64,000 nt of DNA from Isoetes taiwanensis (lineage: Eukaryota > Streptophyta > Lycopodiopsida > Isoetales > Isoetaceae), in the NCBI GenBank assembly GCA_021234155.1, contig JAJEKV010000005.1, positions 25,726,863-25,790,862 on the forward strand. The letters run 5' to 3'. Numbering within the stretch: position 1 is the first letter of the stretch; each line of letters begins with the position of its first letter. Positions 24,780 through 34,720 of this stretch are shown here, in pieces. The notes below the pieces were generated by a model, which had not been told where the DNA came from, did no database searches, and was given only the letters and a program-made list of their open reading frames with translations. A program made the translations under genes and the position numbers.

Positions 24780-25220
24780 AAAGTGCTCAATTTAACCAAA
24801 GAAGATGAATTGCAAGAGCACATGCTTTCGGGAGGATTATGACCCGAGGGGCTCACATGTGTTGCGGAGATGGGCAAAAAATCTAACAGGTCTTATTGGA
24901 TGGAGGATCACCTTTGAATGTTATGCCTCATCATGTGTCATGAGGAGTTATGTGGCCTTGAGATAGATAAGAAAGCTCCAATGATTTTAAAATCTTTCTC
25001 AAACACAAAATTAATCTGTTTGGAATGGTCGATAACATGCCTATTGATGTTGAAGGTATAGTTGTTGCATCCTAACTGTTGTGGTTGCATTTGAAGGAAT
25101 AGAACAAGTCAGGACATCTATAACTTGCTTTTGGGAAGAAAATGGCTCTCTGAGTTGATGCTAGGCCTGTTTATTGGTCAAAAGGGAATGCACTACCATT
25201 TCAATGCGTAGGAAAAAGGT
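24780..25220 (+). pseudogene. Gypsy-2 protease region
   Basis: The segment around 24,880-24,960 resembles the L-I-D-x-G-x-x-x-N-V-M-P protease pocket, with degraded residues. At 25,119-25,155 the reading Y-N-L-L-L-G-R-K-W-L-S is a clear match to the Y-(D/N)-L-L-L-G-R-P-W-L motif that closes this type of gypsy protease. Frame changes and stops break it. Confidence 0.55.
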
Positions 25221-25384
25221 AACGATATATATATACAACAAGGTAGGTGAATTTAGAGGCCCTAAATTTCATTGAAGAAGAGATACTATTGTCAAACCCA
25301 TGTGGAGACTTTGAATTAAATGCAAACAATCAAGTGTCCAACATAGAACTTCCCATTGACTAGCACTCCTAAACAAGATAATTT

Positions 25385-25760
25385 TGCATACTTATGGTTT
25401 GATTGTGGTGTTTCCAAAGGCTAAGTGTAGCTCATCTGGCTGTATTCTCAAGACTATTCAATAGGTTGCTTGCAAAAGGTAGAAATTTATCCTATGCCAC
25501 CTCAAATATGTGATACAAAGCTTTGATAGCATGTCTCCAAGAGAGACAAAAGAATTTGTGAGTATTAATGTTATTGTTATCTTTGGAGACTCTCAACTTG
25601 TTGCAGGCAAATGTGGGTGAGTATCAAGCCAAGAATGAAGACATAGTGCAGCAGAGATCAAGCTATGCAGCGATTAAGAATTTCAAAACTTGGAGGCTCT
25701 GTCATGTGCCAAGGGGCAGAAAGGTGAGACTGCTTTTCTGCTTGAAGTGTCCTTCTGAAA
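25385..25760 (+). pseudogene. Gypsy-2 RNase H-like domain located before RT
   Basis: Starting near 25,395 the reading W-F-D-C-G-V-S-K matches the F-D-G-A/G opening of RNase HI-like domains. YKALIACL (25,518 on) matches the A-E-Y-x-A-L-I-x-G-L helix with the catalytic glutamate lost or shifted. GDSQLV at 25,585-25,602 is the conserved catalytic block. GEYQAKNED, then KNFKTWRLCHVPRG ending at 25,717, match the family's later segments. This is the RNase H type (aRNH) that Tat/Ogre gypsy elements carry after RT. Here it lies between protease and RT. Frameshifts join the blocks. Confidence 0.6.
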
Positions 25761-26099
25761 CACTTGGTGAAGAACGGGAGGAGAGAACTAGAGAAAAAAG
25801 ATCTGCAATAACTCTATCATATTGATGATGTCGATGCTAGTGAAGAAGAGAAAAGCGGGTAAAAGGAAATCAAATTGAACAAAAGAAGGTTTAGATAGAG
25901 TTACGTATGTTTGGAGATTTGTTCAAGAGAGGTACAGCACCTTGTCCACGAATTTCTTTGATGATTGGAAGGATATTTTGCACAGGATTATGATGGTGGT
26001 TGGTGTTGAAATGATGTTGTGAGTTTGAGATAAAAGATCAAGAAGGTATGAAACACAGTAGTCTGTACAGGAAAATTAATGCATCCTGTTAGGACTAAT

Positions 26100-26580
26100 T
26101 AAAGAAGAGTTATATAAGATATGAAGGAATCACGGGTGTAATTGCTCAGAAATTGTGAATACTGAGATGGCTATCTTGCATTGTCCTGTAGAAAAGAAAA
26201 ATAAAACCATTAGGATGCATTGACTATAGAGACCTAAATAAAGCCACCATCGAAGATTGTTATCCCTTACCATTTCACAGGAAGTCTTGCATCTTTGTTG
26301 GGAACTTAAAGGAATACCTCTTCTTTTAGTGGTTTTCTCATGTTTCAATCAAATAAGCATAAAGGAGGAAGAAGATCAGCCAAAGACCTCTTTCATCACC
26401 ATAGGGAACATTTGCCAAGAGAATGCCCTTTGGACTGATGAATGCATCTGCAACATTACAAAGAGCTATGGACACACAATTTTCAAAGACATGCACATAA
26501 TGCTTTTTATTATCTTCTTGGATGATCTTTGCTTAGGGACACCATCAAAGAGTCATTTTTGATGTTAAAGGCTAAGTTGT
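26100..26580 (+). pseudogene. Gypsy-2 reverse transcriptase
   Basis: After a GCID-like start, YRDLNKATIEDCYPLPF occurs from 26,225, a strong match to the gypsy Y-R-x-L-N-x-A-T-x-x-D-x-Y-P-L-P block. Then FNQISI and EEDQPKTSFIT (near 26,350-26,400) match the F-S-G-Y-N-Q-x-x-x-x-x-x-D-Q-x-K-T-A-F segment. The catalytic pair survives as F-L-D-D near 26,515-26,526. Stops and a frame change lie between motifs. Confidence 0.75.
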
Positions 26581-26599
26581 TTAAGTTGTTTTGCCTTGT

Positions 26600-27320
26600 C
26601 TGAGAAGAGAGTAGGTTTAAATCCAAAAATGTGTTTCTTGTCTTCAAAGGAGAAGCTACTTGGACATGCATGGTGTCTACAAAGAATCCATGTAGGCTGA
26701 GGCTAAGGTTGAGGCTTTGAAGAAAAATTGGCACCTCCAAGACCTCAAAGCGGGTAAAAAGCTTCATGGGAATGACCCGGTTTCTTAGAATGTATGTCCC
26801 CACTTCTCACACACTATGAATCAATTTCTAACACCTCACAAAGGTTGGAAAATTTTTTTAAAAAGTGAAAGCAAGCATTACGGTTGATTGGAATGAAGAG
26901 TGCTAGAAATCAGCTTGACAAGATCATTAATGCCATCGTAATTCCATCCTGCTAAAAACTACTCGATTTAGAAAAGCCGCTAAAGCTTGCTCAGTGTACT
27001 AAAAGGCAATTGGTCTTGCTTTGCTACAAAGAGGATCATTATAATTTAGCACTGCCTGTGAGCAAATGTGTGCAAATCGTAGCTAAGATGTCCTAAATTT
27101 GGAAAAGAGTCTTTGACAATACTCATGTTTTATAGAGAAGCGGGGACATTTGCTACAAAACGATTGAGTTCAGGTCTTTGTAAGGCAAAATCCATTGTCA
27201 CTCCTTTTGCTAAAGCCGGCCAAAAGCAAAGTTGTGTGTAGGTGGGCCCAAAACATTTTAATGATCCACTCTTATATTGTTCTTCATAGGAAATCCATGT
27301 TTGTAGGAGCATTGACCTTT
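26600..27320 (+). pseudogene. Gypsy-2 RT thumb/connection remnant
   Basis: KLLGH, then a G-I-H-V segment near 26,650-26,700, then alternating readings with APPRP and FLRM-like blocks (26,730-26,790) correspond to the 'G-H-x-V-S-x-x-G-I-x-V-D-P-x-K' to 'P-x-P-x-x-x-K-x-x-x-x-F-L-G' stretch after RT. Later FATK near 27,020 hints at the RNase H start. The region decays into unreadable sequence by about 27.3 kb, and no integrase follows. Confidence 0.45.
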
Positions 27321-27329
27321 TATCCTTAT

Positions 27330-29540
27330 GTTTAGCCTCCTTGTCAATAATAATTTTATTCAGAACAACTCAAATTTTCTGTAGCAAGAATAGATTTTTG
27401 GATCTTTACTTTTCTGAAGTTTAAGCTTTACCAGGCATAATGGAGCCTTTATTATTGAAGGAGTAGTAGTGCCCGAGATCATCCACCAATCCTTACTGCA
27501 CTGTTCTCTGGCTGCCCGCTGCTTTGGGTTCTCTTAAAACTTTCGTTGACTCTAATCCACTTAAATTTGTCCCCTTCTGGCAGTTTGGAGAATTGATCTT
27601 CATTTCTAACATTCTTCTCCCCATCAATACTCAGAAGTTTCCCTTTATTGTGTACCAGATTCAATTGTTTTTTTTTAGAAAATATGGTCACCAGGTGCTC
27701 TGTCCAAAATCTAACTTTCAGAAGAAATTTTTATCCCCTGAGGAAGCAACTACAACACTCTTATTATAGTTTGATCTACACTCAGATACCAGAAATGTCT
27801 ATGAAGACATTCTTGACATTGAGAAGGCAATCAGACCATACATTTAATGAGGAGTCTAAGCCAAAAGGCATCTTTTGCTTGGGATGGATAAGGATATATC
27901 TTTAGACAGATCAAGTTGCACGAAAGATCTTGGAGGTCTGGAAGGAGAGTATTCAGTAGAAATATAAGTGCCAATAGAATTGAATAGGAGCATGAAGTAG
28001 GTTTCATCTCAATATATAAGATTTAACCCAAATAAAGATGAAGAGGTAGTGCAAAGGTTGCTCATTTGCTCATTGTCCAGTTTAGGATGCCACTTAAGGA
28101 AAGAAAGTTGGGAGGTCTCAAAAGTCAGAGGTCCATAATTTAGGAAAAAATTGACAGATCTCGGGTTTCCACATTCAAGCATGATATATGGAAAGAATTA
28201 AGCGGTGAAGCGAGCGATATAATATGCAACTGTGCAAATTAAGGAAAGCTACGAAGTTTATCCAGTTTTATGCCACATTTTTGAACCTTGACAATTACCG
28301 CAGACTGGGATAAATACTCAATTTTGGAATGAACAATAGGTAAGTTTAAGAAAATACCATTGTAGATATCCATTTTACGTTGTTGAAGATGAAGAGGCCT
28401 AGTCCACTTGAGTCTCTCATCTAAAGCTGTGTCAGCGTGAACTTCAGCATGTGCATAAGAGGTACCATATAGAAATGGCCTTTGAGTAATTGGATCGATA
28501 AATTGAGTCGATTCTTGCTGAGAATAGACTTTAACAAATATTTTAAATTCTGTCCAGTCACAATGAACCCAAAATGCGAGGAAACCTTTGTTTTACGTCA
28601 CAATTCTTCGGCCGAGAATTAGTAATTTCAATTTCAAATTCCCTTGTGCTAGGAACAAAGATGTATTAGAGACAAAGACATTATAGGAACTTCTTGCTGA
28701 ATGATCCAGCGAGTTCCGAGTTACGTAATAGAGCCCTTTAAAACCCGCAAGTGATTCTTATTTTTTTCCACGATAATTGTGAAAAACTTTGTATCCATAT
28801 GAAACACCGGTATACCGCACTAAAGAATCGAGAGATATTAACCCTCGCAAGAGCGTGAGAATTGGCCCCAATTGAATCAAAGCGATTGGAGTCTACAAGC
28901 CTTGCAGAGCAATTTCGGACCAAGGCGATAGCACCGGAATGGGACAAATTTCAAAAATAGGCGCTCAAGTCACGCGACATTTTCTTCCCTCGAAGTTCTC
29001 CACTCCTTCCATTGTCATTTCAAAGAGATTCTAGATGACTCCACTTGCTCTATAATTGGTTGCATGAATATATGCACAAACAAAAAACTGATTAAAGTGC
29101 CTCGATTAAAGCAAAACGAATGAGTAGAAATGTTGGCTTTAATAGAAGCCATTAACTATGCAACTAACTATTCATTAACTATGCAACTAATTAGTACTAT
29201 CTTAGACAAAATCTTTACACTAGGAGGAGGAAGAAGAGGAGGAGTTATTAAGAGTGGCCTCGTGTAATCTCCACAACTTCCACTTTTGTGTATGAATCTG
29301 ATACAAAAGGGAATACTATAGAGGGGAGAGAAAGCGTATAAAATGAGGCGATGCAGCGAAGAGAGGGAAAAAGTTGAGGCATGGGTAGACAATAGTACCC
29401 TAGGTATTGACCTAGATAGATGTTACGGCTAGTTGACATTTGTCAAGGCTAGATGTATGTGGTTTTTTTAGATTGCCCCTAAAAGAATGGATTACATTAT
29501 TAGGCATGACCCCGAGGGTATATGTTGTGCCATACTTTCG
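27330..29540. other. No firmly recognised feature
   Basis: A minus-strand frame at 27,479-27,691 (about 70 codons, rich in Lys, Glu and Asn) and another at 28,738-28,947 are open, but I cannot assign either to a family. The rest is AT-rich with stops in all frames. It may contain the lost 3' part of Gypsy-2. Confidence 0.35.
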
Positions 29541-30055
29541 AAGTTGCCATATTATTTGGACTACAACAACATGTAACTCTGCTCATCGCCCTACAAAAGA
29601 GAATGTGGCTCCATGCTCTGTATCACATTCTTGATAAATTGCATTGTGCTTACAGAGTAATCAACAGATGGTTTTGGAAAAGAGCGATATCTGGGAATCT
29701 GCTAATTGAAATGTATGGGAAATGAAAAAACAGAAGATGAGGAACATCAATATGTTTTCTTGGAGTCTCATGACCACAGGTTATATTGCCAACAGATTAG
29801 GCGAACAATTTCTTTGGAAAAGCGTGAAGTCAGATAAGTACACCTTTACCTCCATTCTGAATGTGGTTTTCGGCCCAAGATTTTGAAAAGAGAAAAATGG
29901 TATGCATAACCTTACATCTAAGAGTATGCTGAGGGGACTATGGGCAATGAACTTATAACTATGTATGGAAGATGTGAGAGTTTAGATGATACAAGAATGA
30001 TATTTGATAGCATGTCCAAGCGTAGTGTCATCTCTTGGAAGGGCATCTACTGTGT
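29540..30055 (+). pseudogene. PPR (pentatricopeptide repeat) protein fragment
   Basis: Three successive PPR-like units can be read with frame changes: a HALYH-type segment ending in GNLLIEMYGK (to about 29,724), NMFSWSLMTTGYIAN (about 29,750-29,795) leading to SDKYTFTSILNVV, and GNELITMYGRCESLDDTRMI followed by FDSMSKRSVISWKG (about 29,943-30,045). These are textbook PPR motifs. PPR proteins bind organellar RNA to edit, splice or stabilise it. The fragment has stops (for example after MYGK), lacks most of the roughly 10-20 repeats of a whole protein, and has no C-terminal E or DYW domain. It ends where the GH3-like sequence begins. Confidence 0.8.
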
Positions 30056-30059
30056 GCCC

Positions 30060-30660
30060 TAATTGAATGAGATGAAGTGGCTCCATTAAGGTCGTTTGTG
30101 CATACAACATTGTGGAAGCATTGCGGATGCTGGAAAATGATTGGACAGATTTGATTGGGGATATCAGGATGGGAGAATTAAATGAAAGGGTGAATGAGGA
30201 AGTCATAAGAGAAGTAATATCCAAGGTTCTTATTCCAAATCCAAGCTTGGCAGATGGCATACCTTATGCGAGGATGATTGCTCTTAATGACAGGAACTAT
30301 ATTGCCCTATATGGCTCCTTAAACACACCATGTTGGAGCTGTTCCTCTTGTAAGTATTGAATATAGTTCTTTAGAAGCTTATTTGTGGCATTCAACTTGA
30401 TTGACAGGGATCCACCAAAGAAAGTCACTTACACAATGTTTCCGTGACTGCTTTCTATGGATATGATTCTTCAAAAGCTTATCTATGTCATCTAACTTGA
30501 ATGAGATCCACTAGAGGAAGTCAATTACACAAGGTTCCCATGACTGCTTTCTATGAATTTATTTCAGGCAAGGAAGATGGAAGCACAAATCTAGTGCTCT
30601 TACATGAAGTGAAGCTAGGAACATACAATGAAATAATTCTGACAACATATTCAAATAGCT
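30060..30660 (+). pseudogene. GH3 acyl-acid-amido synthetase fragment
   Basis: The reading DEVAPLRSFV (about 30,070) continues, after a frame change, into VEALRMLENDWTDLIGDIR and GELNERV, then SKVLIPNPSLADGI (to about 30,260). This matches the GH3 stretch with 'W-x-x-L-x-x-D-I-R-x-G-x-L' and 'L-x-P-N-P-E-L-A'. Further on, SSLEAYL (30,368 on), DPPKKVTYTMFP (30,411-30,446) and AFYEFISG followed by VKLGTYNEIILTTY (30,545-30,656) match 'Y-A-S-S-E-x-Y-x-G', 'x-Y-T-x-x-P-x-x-A-Y-F-E-F' and 'V-K-x-G-x-x-Y-E-x-V-x-T-T-Y'. GH3 enzymes conjugate amino acids to auxin or jasmonate. Stops and frameshifts make this a pseudogene. Confidence 0.75.
30372..30560 (+). repeat. Diverged direct duplication inside the GH3 relic (period about 100 bp)
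   Basis: Copy 1 runs about 30,372-30,462 and copy 2 about 30,472-30,558. Both contain AAGCTTAT, a CAACTTGA or TAACTTGA block, GATCCAC, AAGTCA-TTACACAA and TGACTGCTTTCTATG. Each encodes the same GH3 segment (S-S-x-A-Y-L to A-F-Y-E), so a piece of coding sequence was duplicated locally and then diverged. Confidence 0.7.
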
Positions 30661-31190
30661 TTAGACCTTCTGAAAAGCTAGAGTCTTGCTTGCATGTGAC
30701 AACATATCTTGTTATAATTTGTGACATCATTTAATCATGCTTCAACCATTCTAAAGGGTAGATGCTTGCTTGAATGTGAGGATGAAATAAAAGAATATAT
30801 GATCCAATCAAGAAGTTCTGATCATGCTAGATTATCATATGATCTACCATGCTTCGAACTTTTGGAGAGTTAGATTTTTGGGCTCCCATGTTATGATTGA
30901 TAACCTATTCATCTGTCCAAAACTTAGCTTGCTAGAACTTATGGCCTAGTTATGCTTCAAATATTCTCGTCCTAAAATTTGCTCCTTAGTGGATGACAAA
31001 AGGATATCACCATTGACAAGCAGTTTTACTTAGAGTTTCTGAGTCTATGCTTGTGAAAACTTTGGTACATGCACCTATCAATAGGCTTTGGAGCAACAAA
31101 TGACAGAGTACCAGCAACATCTTGTCAAATAGGAGTTGAAGAGATTAAATTATACGATCAAGTGCTTCCATGTGATATGTAGAATGTGAT
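30661..31190 (+). pseudogene. Possible continuation of the GH3 relic
   Basis: Weak hints of the GH3 C-terminal part appear, such as L-S-I-G-F-G-A-T-N-D (about 31,070-31,105), which resembles the 'G-A-S-x-N-Q-Y-K-x-P-R' motif near the end of GH3 proteins. Alignment is poor and frames shift. It is listed because it lies on the same strand, in the right order and at a plausible distance. Confidence 0.25.
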
Positions 31191-31199
31191 GTAGCTACT

Positions 31200-31670
31200 G
31201 TACTCATGATGTGATGGTGAATAGACTAACGTCCTTCAATAAAAAAAAATGGTTAAACATCCTAGCAATAGTCAATATAATTTCTTCAACCATTAATATT
31301 ACTGTAGCAATTCTATTGTTCCGAAGGTATTGACCATAATATTGTTTATTGGTTGACCCGATTACCTTAGACGCATCGAACCTTTCCTCTGCTCCTTGTA
31401 TTTTATAATGAATCCAGCAGCAGCGGTGCCAAATCCAAGCCGTCTTCTGTTCTAGTATAATAGGATTCATCAGTTAGACTATACCGATCGGATGTTATTC
31501 TGGTTGGCTCTTCTCTATAGGGCCAACTTAGATAAACACAAATAGAATGATTAAAGATACTTCGACCCTACTTGAAATAATATAGGTTCAACCATAATGA
31601 TTCAGGTTCATCATAAACCATTGAACGTATATGTTATGACATAATTACTTTTCATGTTTCAATATTTCTC
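31200..31670 (-). repeat. Probable Copia-1 3' LTR region
   Basis: On the minus strand the stop of RNase H is followed at about 31,677-31,655 by a purine-rich stretch (ATGAAGGAGAAA), as expected for a polypurine tract. The next 450 bases are non-coding and copia-LTR-like in position. No partner LTR was found, so this rests on position only. Confidence 0.4.
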
Positions 31671-31698
31671 CTTCATGTCATAACCTGTAAATGAGCAA

Positions 31699-32380
31699 CT
31701 AGATAGGAAAGTTGGTCTTGTCTTTAACTCCAAGCATTCGTTTGAACTTTGTGAACTTGATGTAAGGTAATGCTTTTGTCAGAACATCAGCAACATGTTC
31801 CTGAGTGTGCACATATTCTACTGCAATATTTTTCTTTGCAATCTGCTCCCTTATAAAATGCATATGTACTATGTGTTTAGTTCTTTGGTGCATCACAGGA
31901 TTCTTCGTGATAGCAACACAACTCAAGCTGTCACACCAAAGCACAGTATGTTTGCTTTGCACTATTCCTAGTTCATGTAAGAGTGTTCTTGCCCAAGTAA
32001 TTTCTTTAGCAGCTAAATATGTGGCTGCATATTCTGCTTCTGCAGAGAACATGGCCACACTAGATTGTTTCTTAGATTTTGCACTATTCCTAGTTCATGT
32101 AAGAGTGTTCTTGCCCAAGTAATTTCTTTAGCAGTTAAATATGTGGCTGCATATTCTGCTTCTGCAGAGAACATGGCCACACTAGATTGGTTGTTAGATT
32201 TTCAAACTATCGATCCTCCTGATAACATAGCAAAGCCTGATGTAGACCTTCCTTGATCCAGATTTGAAGCCCAATCAACATCACAGTATCCTTTTAACTT
32301 GAGATCAATTTTTGAATAACAAACTCCTTGATTTTCTGTGCCATTTAAGAATCTCAATACTCTTTTACTTGTGGTCAATG
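31699..32380 (-). pseudogene. Copia-1 RNase H and polyprotein C-terminus
   Basis: A 119-codon intact stretch (32,058-31,699) begins MAMFSAEAEYAA and contains E-A-E-Y-A-A-x-x-x-A-A-K-E, L-W-C-D-S-L-S-C-V, R-T-K-H-I and H-V-A-D-V-L-T-K-A-L, the standard copia RNase H signature, ending at a stop after NFPI. Upstream, 32,380-32,210 gives RVLRFLNGT and GYCDVDWAS, the R-Y-L-x-G-T and G-Y-x-D-A-D-W-A motifs. The 122-bp tandem duplication at 31,959-32,202 breaks the frame in between. The enzyme would digest the RNA strand during cDNA synthesis. Confidence 0.85.
31959..32202. repeat. Near-perfect 122-bp tandem duplication in Copia-1 RNase H
   Basis: GCACTATTCCTAGTTCATG starts at 31,959 and again at 32,081. 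The two units differ at one internal base (AGCAGCTAAA against AGCAGTTAAA) and at a few bases near the end (TTGTTTCTTAG against TTGGTTGTTAG). It disrupts the RNase H frame. Such high identity within otherwise decayed sequence implies a recent duplication, or an assembly artefact. Confidence 0.95.
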
Positions 32381-32434
32381 TTGTTTATCACATTGGTAAG
32401 CCGGTTTTGCCTCTATTAGCCTAGCTAATACGGA

Positions 32435-32960
32435 CTAGTGGGGGTACTCTTATTGCTTGGAGGATGGATGTCGCGAGGTCATGTACTACTTGTGAGCAGG
32501 AGTTTGAATTGATTGGGCAATAATTAAGTGGTTGGAGGGAGGCGGAGTAGGGGATTGTTAATGTTTATGCCCCTAGTAGCCTTCGTGGGGTGCTTTATAG
32601 ACCCTGATTCGAATAAGTTCACGAGCCCATTTCAAATGGTTGTTGAGGGACTTCAATATGGTAGAAGCGAGTAGAGGACCACTCGGTTCTAGAAATGTGC
32701 ATGAACTGCGAAGAGGGACGGTGGTCTCGTTTGTTTGGAATTTGGCCTTGGTTGAGGTCCACAGGGGACTTGTCTTTCACCTATTATGGCCAGGATTGGT
32801 CGCGGAGACGAGTACATTATGCTAGGCATGGCCGTGTTATGCTTCCCATGCGCCTTGCTTGGATGGTGTGCCCTCTCTTCGCGAATTAACATTCATCTCT
32901 ACCTCTGGCCACACGATCGTACCCTCGGGTTTGTGTCGGTCGAAGTCTGCGATTGCCTCG
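32435..32960 (+). pseudogene. LINE-1 AP-endonuclease remnant
   Basis: The readings G-G-T-L-I-A-W-R (32,440), I-V-N-V-Y-A-P-S-S (about 32,554-32,580), D-F-N-M-V-E-A (about 32,649-32,669) and F-T-Y (about 32,779-32,787) occur in the order of the LINE endonuclease motifs 'G-G-x-x-I-x-W', 'N-V-Y-A-P', 'G-D-F-N-x-x-x' and 'F-T-W-x-x'. The enzyme would nick the target to prime reverse transcription. Frames change between motifs. Confidence 0.65.
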
Positions 32961-33539
32961 ACCCCTCTAGGGCGGTGTTAGTTTGAACACACCCGGCACT
33001 GTTGCGATCACGGATTTCGGCCCGGTCAGGGTTGTGGCTTGATACCTTTCATCTCGAAGGGTATATGCAGTATGGTGGCTGCGTTGGCTGAGTGAAGAAG
33101 TTTTGCCAAGATCTTTGGTAGAAAGTGTGTCTGGCCGAGAAGGCGGCGAGGAGTTACATGGTCTCTATCGGGGAGTTGGAAGGATTCGAGTCTCGCGACT
33201 TTGATGGCATTAGGAGAATCACGATTGCCGGTATTGTTGCTCTGGAGCAGGTTAAAGTCGCGGGGAGACGCGTGTGAAGGCGTATACGGTTGAAGGGAGG
33301 ACACAAGTTGTCGGTGTTTTAGAAGCTGACTAGAAGATATCGTATCTATAGCATCCCTTGGCCTGATGGCGGACTTTGGAGGATCCAGCTGATTTGCGGA
33401 AGGTATGTGCATGCCCATTTCTCGGGGTTTTACATACGGTGCACTCTTCCTATGATGAGGGAATCTGGGGCTGTTTTGGAAACGGTAAAGCCATCTAATG
33501 CCTCACCGGTGTGGAAAGCAGGCGAGGAGCTCTCGGAAG

Positions 33540-34720
33540 TTGTGACATGTATGTGCATAGCCAAGCATAAATGTCGACTGGATGGCATCTGTGAATTCTT
33601 CGGGCTTAGTAAATTAGGTGGTGAATTGATTAATACCCGGGTGTGTATCTTGAGTTGCCTTGTTCCTCAAATGGATATTTGGGATCCTTGAATCTGGCCA
33701 TTTCCTTGATTCCTAAGGTTAAGCATCCTTCTACTATTAATGATTAGGCCTATCTCCTTGTTGTCCCTCGTAGTATAAGATTATTCTGCGAAAGCCACAG
33801 CGGTTAGTAGGTGTTGACTGTATGTCCATTAGTAAGGTCGCAGTCGGGTTTGTCCACTGTGAGGAACATTTGACTAATGTTCGCGGCTTATGAAGACTTT
33901 ATTGGACGGAAGAACAAGGTCAAGGCATTGCTATCTTAAGCTTGACTGCGAAGCTTCACGATAGTGTCGGATTAGGAGTTCTTATTAGAAGCCCATGATG
34001 TTAGCGTTGGGTTGTGGTCCACACTTCTGAGAGGAAACTGATCGCTAATGGCGGCATAGGTCAACCACCAGACTCTGATGGTGTGCCAAAGGTGAACCCT
34101 AAGCCTTTTCTCCTTAAGTGACGGTGGAGGAGGAGTGGTGGATGGAGCCCGGATCACGAGGATGGTAGCAATGATTATTAGCTTGATTTGTCGATGACAC
34201 TTTCCTCTTCTTAATTGGCCAGAAGAGAGGAATTTCTTGAGTGAAGGGTTTGTTGGATACTTTCTCGAAGTGGCCTCAGACATTCTTGAATTAGGGTAAG
34301 TGCTGCATTATGGGCCCGGTATCCTTGCCTCCCCCCTTGTTTGGCTCTATTCCACCCGGAAGGTGCTTCAGTCAATGTGCCTTCAGCTATTGGTGTTCCT
34401 TTGGAGGGATGTTTCCATGGGGCGGGTGTGGGATGAAAGGGTTACTGCGGGGTTGCGAGAAACCTCAATTGGTGGAAGGGTAGCAAGTTGTCCATGGCAG
34501 GTAGGATCACTATTGCCAAGTCGATTACTTTGTAGCACTCATGTATTATCTACGGCGTCCGATGTAAGCTCACGGTGAATCTGAGGAGCTTTGGATAAGA
34601 TTGTTGAAATTTTGTGTGGGGATGATGAAGGCGGTTGTTAAAGTGGCTTGGTGGAAGTGTCTCAGCCCAGGAGAAGATGGGGGCTTAGCCATTACGGATT
34701 TGGCTGCATAGTAGGTGTTG
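33540..34720 (+). pseudogene. LINE-1 reverse transcriptase and thumb remnant
   Basis: RLDGICEFF (about 33,575-33,601) matches the 'K-S-P-G-x-D-G-x-x-x-E-F' entry. N-L-A-I-S-L-I-P-K-V-K-H-P-S (about 33,690-33,732) is the 'L-I-P-K' block. After a poorly readable palm, W-W-K-G-S-K-L-S-M-A-G-R-I-T-I-A-K-S (about 34,468-34,525) is the plant L1 thumb motif 'W-x-x-x-x-L-S-x-A-G-R-x-x-L-I-K-S'. V-A-W-W-K-C-L-S-P-G-E-D-G-G-L (about 34,640-34,684) matches 'V-A-W-x-x-x-C-x-P-x-x-x-G-G-L-G'. Catalytic F-A-D-D was not located. Confidence 0.7.

Larger units (their letters stand above)
23240..27320 (+). mobile_element. Gypsy-2: decayed Ty3/gypsy element of another family
   Basis: Directly after LTR B come a gag-like segment (23.26-23.48 kb), a protease end (25.12 kb), an RNase H-like domain (25.39-25.76 kb), reverse transcriptase (26.1-26.58 kb) and a connection/RNase H region (26.6-27.1 kb). 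The RT motifs differ from Gypsy-1, so the two bodies belong to different families. No integrase and no right-hand LTR were found. All parts carry stops. The domain order is unusual because an RNase H precedes RT. Confidence 0.65.
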
